Below, in pieces: positions 1-5,990 of a stretch of DNA of 14,771 nucleotides. The DNA comes from an uncultured Bacilli bacterium (GTDB taxonomy: Bacteria; Bacillota_I; Bacilli_A; RF39; UBA660). The stretch is from contig CANQKU010000014.1 of assembly GCA_947624535.1 (NCBI GenBank), forward strand, positions 1-14,771, given 5' to 3'. A model generated the notes under the pieces. It saw only the letters and a program-made list of their open reading frames with translations. It ran no database searches and was not told the DNA's origin. Position numbers and translations under genes: made by a program. The first letter of the stretch is position 1; the number at the start of each line of letters is the position of its first letter.

Positions 1-22
1 TAAGAGAACAAATATTTTTTAG

Positions 23-72
23 TTGGGACATTTTCTCATTTCTTTACTTAAGACATTATCACATTTCTTTCA
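23..72. repeat. Two tandem 25-bp imperfect repeats at the left edge
   Basis: Two adjacent 25-base units (23-47 and 48-72) share the core GACATTWTCWCATTTCTTT, which matches at 17 of 19 positions (27-45 versus 52-70). Repeated GGGACATT-type blocks of this kind resemble the repeated terminal sequences of some insertion sequences, for example IS21-type ends. That is recalled resemblance, not a match I could test. No transposase lies inside the window, so any element would extend to the left. The repeats could also be binding sites for a regulator acting on the promoter at 103-131. Confidence 0.5.
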
Positions 73-102
73 TAAAAATATATAAAAAAGTGTTGAAAAT
101 AA

Positions 103-131
103 TTGACTTTAATATATAGAAATGATAAAAT
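103..131 (+). promoter_or_regulatory. Promoter of the 1367-residue dockerin protein gene
   Basis: The -35 element TTGACT (103-108) is followed after exactly 17 bases by the -10 element TAAAAT (126-131). TG at 123-124 makes it an extended -10. This is a near-consensus vegetative sigma-A-type promoter, about 60 bases upstream of the GTG start at 192, leaving a leader of roughly 50 bases. Confidence 0.7.
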
Positions 132-191
132 TCAATTAGGAAAAAATAATAAGTTTAATTTATTAGCAATTTTAGTAGGGGGTATTAAAAA

Positions 192-3100
192 GTGAAAAAG
201 AAAATATTAATAATAAGCACAATAATAATATTAAGTATTTTAACATTATTAATGGTTGCTACAAAAGCAATGGCAACAGAAACAAATAAATATGTTGCTA
301 GGTTTTATCATGAAGTTGAAAATGGTAAAACAAGGCATTTTGTGTCAGTAGTAGTACCTTCAGATAATGAAACTGACAAGAACAATAATATATTATCACA
401 GAAAAATTTAAAGAGATTAATAGAAGCAAAATATGATTTAAAAGGAATAGTTAAAGCTATATATAAGGAAGACGGAACAACACAATTAGGCAGTGAAGAA
501 AATGTAGCAACAGAGAGTGTGGTTGAACTAACAACAGGAAGAAAAATAACAGTAATTTTATATGGTGACGTAAACTGTGACGGACAAATAAACACAAACG
601 ATACAGTAACAATATCAGAATATAATGTTGGTTCTATTACATTAAATAATTTACAAAAAAAGGCAGCAAAGCTAACTAAAGCCAATAAAGACGAAGTTAA
701 CACAAATGATACAGTAAGAGTAGCATATTACAATGTTAATAATTTATCAACAAATAAATCTGGAAATATGATAATAGATGAAGAACTACTTCCAGAAGAT
801 GAAGAAGAAATATTCGACATTAACAACTTTATAACTGAACTAAATGAAAACGAAGATAAATTTAAATTAGAATTACAAGATAAAACAATAAATATTAATT
901 TAGTAAAAGATAAACAAGAAAGTAAAATAAACCTACAAGAAGAAAAAATAATTGAATTACTAGCACAAACTCTACATAATGAAATGATTAACAATATAGA
1001 AATAACTTCTAACGGTAACACAATAATTCTAAAAAGAGAAGATAGTAAACAAGCTATTGTAAATAAAATATCAGAATTATTAAAAAACATATTAAATTTA
1101 AAAATTGAAGCAAAATATGAAGATGAAAACTATTATGAAGCAATAAAAGAAGCACTCGCACAAAAAACATTAGATGATTTATTAACATTAAAAATAGAAG
1201 TGAAAATCAACAAAGAAAGCACAGCAAAATTTGCAGAAGGACAACAAGGAAATTATACAATAGCATTTAATGGAACATTATTCTTAGATAAAATAGTAGA
1301 AGCAAAGAAAGATATTGCAAACAAATTTTATAAAGTTACATTTGAAAAAGAAAATGAAACTATAAAAACTATAAATGTAAAAGTAAAAGATAGAACAGAT
1401 AAATTAGAAGACATATTTAAAGAAGAAAATAATAAAATTACAGCTGTAATTTCAGACCTATTAGGAAATGAAAGAATAACTGAAATAACATTAAGCTATC
1501 CAACAGAAAATACAGAAGTAACACCATTAACATTAAGCAAAAATGAAACTCAAGAACAAGTAAGCCAAGCAATAAAACAATGGTTAGAAAACAATCTACA
1601 AACAATATTTAATAGAGATTCTTTAGAAAAAGTAATAATGGGTGACTTAGATTTAAAAGAATTTAAATTAAAAGTACAAACAGAAAGTAATATAAAATTA
1701 GAAGATGAAACTCAAGAAAGAGAATATACATTTAAATTTAGTGCTGATCCAATTACAATAACATTTAATTGGAACTATAAAGAAAATGAAGAAGATGAAC
1801 AAAATAGAACAACTACAGCAACACTTGATCACGCAGGAGTAATAACAGAAGAAAATAGACCAAAATATATGGTAACAGAAAATGGTGAAGAAAAAGAAAC
1901 AGATATAAGAGAAGTAGTAAAGCAAGAACCAGAAGAAAATGAAAAATATAAATTATTAGGTTGGAAAATATCTAACACTGAATCAGAAGAATATTTTGAA
2001 TTTAATAAAGATATAATTTATTATAATACAATATTAGAAGCAAAATGGGTAAAAATTGATGACATTGATATTAAACTAATGGATATTATAGACGAATATA
2101 ATAAAAAAGATGAAACAGGCGAAGCAAATAAAATATTCCATTTAGGATATGACTTAAAAAATAACGATGCAGAAAAAATTAGAGTAGATATATTAGATAC
2201 AAATAAAAATGTAAGTGAAATAAAAAATACTGGACTTATGGTAAGCTTGACAGAATTTTTAACAAAACAAAATATAAGCAAATTAGAAGTACAAGTACAA
2301 GATGGCGACAGTAATAATTTAAGTTTCACAGAAGAACAACTAAAAACAGTAAATACAGAAACTTTAAAAGCAAAGATAATTGAAATATTAAATAAATTAG
2401 TTAACGGAGATACTGAAGCCATAACACAAAACGGTGAAATACAATTAAAATCATTAGTTGGCAAAACATTAACAGTTAAAATAAATCAATCAGACAAAGA
2501 CGATGATTTTGTTAAAGAATATGTAATTGTTTTTGAAGAAGTTATCAAAAAAGATGATGTTGTAAGCCAAGTAATAACAGAAGACATTAAAGATGGCGAT
2601 ACATATAAATATACTTATACAAATAGTGCAGAAAAAACGAATGGAAAACTAAATATCGAAGTTATGCACAGTGGTGACAGCTTAAAAAGTATAAGTGGTA
2701 CTAACGTAATGGTAATTCTACAAAAACTATTAACTGATGAAAAAGTAAAAGATGTTAGTATAACTTATGGAAAAAATAAAGTACAGTCAATAAGTGAATT
2801 AATACAAGAAAAATCTAACGACACAACAGAAATGAAAAAAGCAATTACTGATTTTCTAGAAAAGAATTGGAGCAAAATTTGTACTTGTAAATGTTGCGAA
2901 GAAGAAGGTTGCACATGGGATAAAGCAACAAATAACTGCTTATTAGATGATAATACTCATATAGGATTCAAAATAACATTGTCAGATGCCTATGAATTTG
3001 ACAAAAAAGAAACTAAAACAGCAAACTATGACTTAAACTTTACTAGAACGAATGTTAAAGTAACAGTACATTACAATGAAAGAACAGCAGAAGAAACAGT

Positions 3101-4295
3101 AAAAGAGGGGTTACCATTAAACCAAAAAACAATAGAAAGTAAAGTACCAAAATATGACCCTGAAACATTCAAATACTCACTAAAGCAAATATGTGAAGAT
3201 AATAAGTTTGAAAAACCATATAATTACTCAAATAAAGTAACAAGCGATATGGATTTATATGCAGAATTATATAATATAGTAAACACAAAACAAGATATAG
3301 AAGATAAAATAACAAAATTAGAAAACACAGGAAGTGATAAAGACTCAACCATAGACAATATACTAAGAGAAGAGAAAGACCCAGAAAGTAATAGTGTAAC
3401 AATAAAAATAGAGGATGAAACAAAAGGTATAGAAAATATATACAATACAGCATTAGCAAAGGTAATACAAGAAGAACTAAAAATAGATGGTGTAGATAAA
3501 ATAATAGTTAAAGTAGAAGGAAATGAAACGCCAGTAACATTCTCAGGTATAGAAAATAGCGATAATAGTGAAGAAAAAACAACTTTACAACAAGAATTAG
3601 TAGCAGGTAAAACAACTCTTAACGATGTAATCGGAAAAAAATTAACAATAGAAATATATCTAAATAACGAGGAAGCATTAACACCAGAAGAATTAGCACA
3701 AGCACAAAGCATAAAAAACAAAAAGTCAAAAGTAAAATCAATAGCAGTAACACAAGAACCAGAACAATGCGATATAAAATATGATGTAATATTTGAGGGA
3801 ATAATAACAAAAGATAAATTAGAGGCATTCAGTACTAGCATTTTAAGTGGCACTATAGACCAACATTCTGACAAGATTAAGGTAGAATATAATGACAAAA
3901 ACAAAAAAGATTTTAAAGCTACCGTTCCAAAAGCACAAGCAAATAATAAGGCTATTGATGTGGCTCAAGGATGCGGTGGAGCAACTGCCCTTATAAGATT
4001 TTTTACTAAAAATTCATATATGGCAAGCTTAGAATTTTGGACAGATGAAAATGAAAACTCTAAAAGTAAAATTTCTAGAAGTGATACCTCTCTTGGTGAA
4101 AGTAACTTTATGACAAAGATTATAATTGGATCAAAATTACAAAGTATCCCGACGCAATTAGGAGGAAGCTCAGAAAGCATAATAAGTGAATTCAATGGTA
4201 CACATTTGAATATTAAAATGACATTAGAGAAGAATTGGAAATTTGAAGACCCTGAAATGAGCACATTTAAAATGTATTTCTATGTAGAGTCATAA
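192..4295 (+). CDS. Secreted multi-module protein with N-terminal dockerin-like domain
   Basis: The product has 1367 residues. The GTG start is supported by AGGGGG (177-182) nine bases upstream. Residues 1-28 are a signal peptide with likely cleavage after AMA. Residues 33-122 form a module shared with two other proteins in the window. Residues 125-187 are dockerin-like: the first calcium loop is canonical (D126, N128, D130, D137), while the second, ending at D173, lacks most ligands. The rest is an array of about six diverged 150-170-residue alpha/beta modules (near 203-373, 374-520, 624-784, 790-952, 1034-1204 and 1205-1367). InlB/Listeria-Bacteroides-type repeats interrupt it near 521-620 and 953-1028. 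A six-cysteine patch lies at 897-916. The C-terminus, FYVES, carries no sorting signal or membrane helix, so surface retention would need a partner, plausibly the nearby cohesin-like protein. No catalytic domain is recognisable. I infer an adhesin or structural role; the exact function is unknown. Confidence 0.85.
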   Translation: MKKKILIISTIIILSILTLLMVATKAMATETNKYVARFYHEVENGKTRHFVSVVVPSDNETDKNNNILSQKNLKRLIEAKYDLKGIVKAIYKEDGTTQLGSEENVATESVVELTTGRKITVILYGDVNCDGQINTNDTVTISEYNVGSITLNNLQKKAAKLTKANKDEVNTNDTVRVAYYNVNNLSTNKSGNMIIDEELLPEDEEEIFDINNFITELNENEDKFKLELQDKTININLVKDKQESKINLQEEKIIELLAQTLHNEMINNIEITSNGNTIILKREDSKQAIVNKISELLKNILNLKIEAKYEDENYYEAIKEALAQKTLDDLLTLKIEVKINKESTAKFAEGQQGNYTIAFNGTLFLDKIVEAKKDIANKFYKVTFEKENETIKTINVKVKDRTDKLEDIFKEENNKITAVISDLLGNERITEITLSYPTENTEVTPLTLSKNETQEQVSQAIKQWLENNLQTIFNRDSLEKVIMGDLDLKEFKLKVQTESNIKLEDETQEREYTFKFSADPITITFNWNYKENEEDEQNRTTTATLDHAGVITEENRPKYMVTENGEEKETDIREVVKQEPEENEKYKLLGWKISNTESEEYFEFNKDIIYYNTILEAKWVKIDDIDIKLMDIIDEYNKKDETGEANKIFHLGYDLKNNDAEKIRVDILDTNKNVSEIKNTGLMVSLTEFLTKQNISKLEVQVQDGDSNNLSFTEEQLKTVNTETLKAKIIEILNKLVNGDTEAITQNGEIQLKSLVGKTLTVKINQSDKDDDFVKEYVIVFEEVIKKDDVVSQVITEDIKDGDTYKYTYTNSAEKTNGKLNIEVMHSGDSLKSISGTNVMVILQKLLTDEKVKDVSITYGKNKVQSISELIQEKSNDTTEMKKAITDFLEKNWSKICTCKCCEEEGCTWDKATNNCLLDDNTHIGFKITLSDAYEFDKKETKTANYDLNFTRTNVKVTVHYNERTAEETVKEGLPLNQKTIESKVPKYDPETFKYSLKQICEDNKFEKPYNYSNKVTSDMDLYAELYNIVNTKQDIEDKITKLENTGSDKDSTIDNILREEKDPESNSVTIKIEDETKGIENIYNTALAKVIQEELKIDGVDKIIVKVEGNETPVTFSGIENSDNSEEKTTLQQELVAGKTTLNDVIGKKLTIEIYLNNEEALTPEELAQAQSIKNKKSKVKSIAVTQEPEQCDIKYDVIFEGIITKDKLEAFSTSILSGTIDQHSDKIKVEYNDKNKKDFKATVPKAQANNKAIDVAQGCGGATALIRFFTKNSYMASLEFWTDENENSKSKISRSDTSLGESNFMTKIIIGSKLQSIPTQLGGSSESIISEFNGTHLNIKMTLEKNWKFEDPEMSTFKMYFYVES

Positions 4296-4384
4296 AATGG
4301 TCGAATTTTATTCACCACACGAAACTTTATAAAAGTAACCTAAAATTCTAAACATTATACGTTAAGTAAAAAAAATAAAAACTG

Positions 4385-4413
4385 TTGACAAACAAAAACT
4401 ATAGATATAAAAT
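4385..4413 (+). promoter_or_regulatory. Promoter of the sortase-cohesin pair
   Basis: A consensus -35, TTGACA (4385-4390), lies exactly 17 bases before TAAAAT (4408-4413). It is the best promoter in the window and sits about 120 bases upstream of the sortase GTG. The gene upstream ends at 4295. In 4296-4531 I see no convincing rho-independent terminator, only AT-only dyads, so some read-through from the upstream gene is possible. Confidence 0.7.
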
Positions 4414-4507
4414 ATTAATTGGTTAAAATAATATAAAATAGATCTAATAAAATAGAGCATTATAAATTATTAGGACACCATGTTATTATTTTAATAGTTT
4501 AAATTAA

Positions 4508-4523
4508 AGGAGGTGAAAGGGGG
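4508..4523 (+). promoter_or_regulatory. Double Shine-Dalgarno before the sortase start
   Basis: A perfect AGGAGG (4508-4513) lies 18 bases before the GTG at 4532, which is too far for efficient use. A second purine run, AAAGGGGG (4516-4523), is at normal spacing (8 bases) and fixes the start choice. The tandem arrangement could let ribosomes stand by at the first site; that is inference. Confidence 0.5.
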
Positions 4524-4531
4524 AAATATAA

Positions 4532-5199
4532 GTGAAACAGGAAAAACATGCAAAACATAAATATGTTCATGATAACAAATATAAAATAAAAATAATAAGA
4601 ACATTGGCAATAATATTCATACTATTTGCATTAGTTTTACTCTTTGTAGCATTTAAAATACCATTTACATATGGAAATGTAAATAAGCCAGAAAATAATG
4701 AAATAATCGAAACACCTGTTACAGAAGAACCAGAGCAAATTGAGCCAGAACAATTTGAAATCGTAGATACAAGTGACCTGCCACAAAAATATCAAGGTCA
4801 TACTGTCTTAGGAAAAATTGTTATTGAAAAGTTAGGAGTAACACAAAAAATATTAGAGGATACTACTAATGAATCTTTAAATCTTGGCGTTACAAAGTTT
4901 TGGGGACCTGACTTAAATGAACCACGGCAACTTAAGCCTTGCAGGGCATGATTATCCAAAAATATTTGGCAAATTAAAACAGCTTAAAAAAGGAGATACA
5001 TTTTACATTATAAGTAAAGATGGTCGAAAAGTAGATTATACAGTAAAAGAAACGTTATCAAACGTAAATCCATATGATATGAGTCATATTGATCAAAATT
5101 ATGATGGTATAATGAAGGTTACATTGATTACCTGTGAACCTCGGAGGTCTTACAAGATATTTAGTAAAGGCCGAACATATTAGAAAAAATACAGAATAA
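4532..5199 (+). pseudogene. Membrane sortase, interrupted by two +1 frameshifts
   Basis: Sortases are membrane transpeptidases that cut LPXTG-like signals and join the protein to the cell wall. The original frame runs from GTG 4532 to a TGA at 4949-4951. Skipping one C in CCACGG (4922-4927) continues into the frame ending at 5183. Skipping one C in CCTCGG (5139-5144) restores the normal C-terminus, ending at TAA 5197-5199. The restored protein has 221 residues. It has a basic N-terminus, one membrane helix (about 22-45), an acidic Pro/Glu-rich stalk (about 53-80) and a sortase barrel. Catalytic His139 (in LAGHDY), Cys201 (in TLITC) and Arg208 (in LTRYLV) are all present once both frames are joined. 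Without the shifts the first product stops just before the His codon and would be inactive. The next gene follows after 53 bases and encodes a likely substrate. Sequencing error, true decay and recoding are all possible; the sortase identity is secure. Confidence 0.85.
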
Positions 5200-5252
5200 T
5201 TAGAATCAAATAATAAAGTAGTGTATACTACACATTTTAGGAGGAATGAAAA

Positions 5253-5843
5253 ATGAGAAAAACAAAATTATTTACAATATTAGTATTAATGGCAATGATA
5301 GTATTATCATTTGCAAGCGTTGTAAGCGCAGCAACAACAGAAATGACAGTAACAGCTAGTAAAACTGTAGTAAAAACAGGAGATGAAGTAACAGTAACAA
5401 TACATTCATCACAAGCAACAGAAGGTGCAAACTTTGTAATAGAATATAATCACAGTTTCTTAGAATATAAAAGCAGTAATGCAATGGCAAGAAATCTAGA
5501 AGAAGGTAGATTTGAATTTGTTAACGCAGATGGAATGAATGATTTTACAGTAACATTCAAAGTTATTGGAAAAGAAGGAAGCGACACAGTAAAAGTAACA
5601 CCTGTACAAATAACAAATGGAACAAACGACAATTTTGAAGTAACAAAAAAATCTGATTCAGTAAAAATAGAAATTAAAAAAGATACTACTACAACACCTA
5701 CAACACCTACAACACCTTCAAAGCCTTCAACACCAAAGCCAGATAAAATGCCACAAACAGGATTTAACGTAGCTCCAGTAATTGGAATCGTTGCATTAGT
5801 AGCTGTAGTTGCATCTGTAATTGCAGTAAAAAAGAGAAAATAA
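5253..5843 (+). CDS. Cell-wall-anchored cohesin-like protein (MPQTG sorting signal)
   Basis: The product has 196 residues; ATG is preceded by AGGAGG (5239-5244) at 8 bases. Residues 1-26 are a signal peptide (cleavage after VSA). Residues 28-143 resemble a compact cohesin / CBM-like beta-sandwich: a KTGDEVTVTI strand, then FVIEYNHSFLEY like the F-x-x-x-Y-x-x-x-x-L-E signature of cohesins, then DFTVTFKVIG. A Thr/Pro-rich linker (145-163) leads to MPQTG (166-170), a hydrophobic helix (about 173-191) and the tail KKRK. This is a full cell-wall sorting signal with Met in place of the usual Leu. The gene lies 53 bases after the sortase, probably in one operon, and is flanked by genes for dockerin proteins that lack anchors. 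The inferred role is a single-cohesin anchoring scaffold that holds those proteins on the cell surface. The cohesin call is by pattern and is shorter than classical cohesins (about 140 residues). Confidence 0.75.
   Translation: MRKTKLFTILVLMAMIVLSFASVVSAATTEMTVTASKTVVKTGDEVTVTIHSSQATEGANFVIEYNHSFLEYKSSNAMARNLEEGRFEFVNADGMNDFTVTFKVIGKEGSDTVKVTPVQITNGTNDNFEVTKKSDSVKIEIKKDTTTTPTTPTTPSKPSTPKPDKMPQTGFNVAPVIGIVALVAVVASVIAVKKRK
5691..5717 (+). repeat. Three exact 9-bp repeats encoding the Thr/Pro linker
   Basis: ACAACACCT occurs three times in direct succession (5691-5699, 5700-5708, 5709-5717) and encodes TTP repeats in the linker of the cohesin-like protein. Because the unit is 9 bases, gain or loss of copies would change linker length without breaking the frame. 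Confidence 0.85.
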
Positions 5844-5860
5844 GAATAAATTATTAATAA

Positions 5861-5906
5861 TAGATATTAGTATTAAAAAATGGTAAAATTAACATTACTA
5901 ATTTTA
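5861..5906 (+). promoter_or_regulatory. Candidate extended -10 promoter with overlapping dyad, upstream of the 744-residue dockerin protein
   Basis: TAAAAT (5884-5889) is preceded by TGG (5881-5883), giving an extended -10. At 17-base spacing the -35 position reads TAGATA (5861-5866), a weak match. A perfect 8-bp dyad, TAAAATTA (5884-5891) / TAATTTTA (5899-5906) with a 7-base spacer, starts on the -10 box and could be an operator. The AT-rich setting makes chance dyads common. Confidence 0.4.
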
Positions 5907-5930
5907 GAAGATATTAATATAATAAAAAAA

Positions 5931-5973
5931 GCCAAATTTATATTGCTTAAATTTTAGGCAATATAAATTAGGC
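5931..5973. other. Long hairpin in the leader of the 744-residue protein gene
   Basis: Arms 5931-5946 and 5958-5973 pair at 15 of 16 positions around an 11-base loop (12 perfect pairs, one A-A mismatch, three GC-rich closing pairs). On the + strand no T-run follows: the right arm is followed within four bases by the AAGGAG ribosome binding site of the gene starting at 5991. On the - strand the arm is followed by seven T residues, a textbook intrinsic terminator shape, yet no - strand gene is evident. It may stabilise the mRNA leader, tune translation or block antisense transcription. Confidence 0.6.
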
Positions 5974-5990
5974 ATTAAGGAGAGTAAAAT

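Noticed and set aside
308..703. Long open frames on the - strand opposite the large genes (also 3224-3904, 5975-6430, 7937-8269 and others)
   Set aside because: They are antisense shadows of AT-rich coding sequence: hydrophobic low-complexity translations, no ribosome binding sites, and they lie wholly or almost wholly inside well-supported + strand genes.
4423..4494. 11-bp inverted repeat TTAAAATAATA / TATTATTTTAA after the first gene
   Set aside because: It contains only A and T, the arms are 50 bases apart, and such matches are expected by chance here; it is not a credible terminator.
4917..5183. Separate 88-residue gene starting at ATG 4917
   Set aside because: It begins inside the sortase reading frame with no ribosome binding site, and its sequence continues the sortase barrel from the catalytic His. 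It is the shifted middle portion of one gene.
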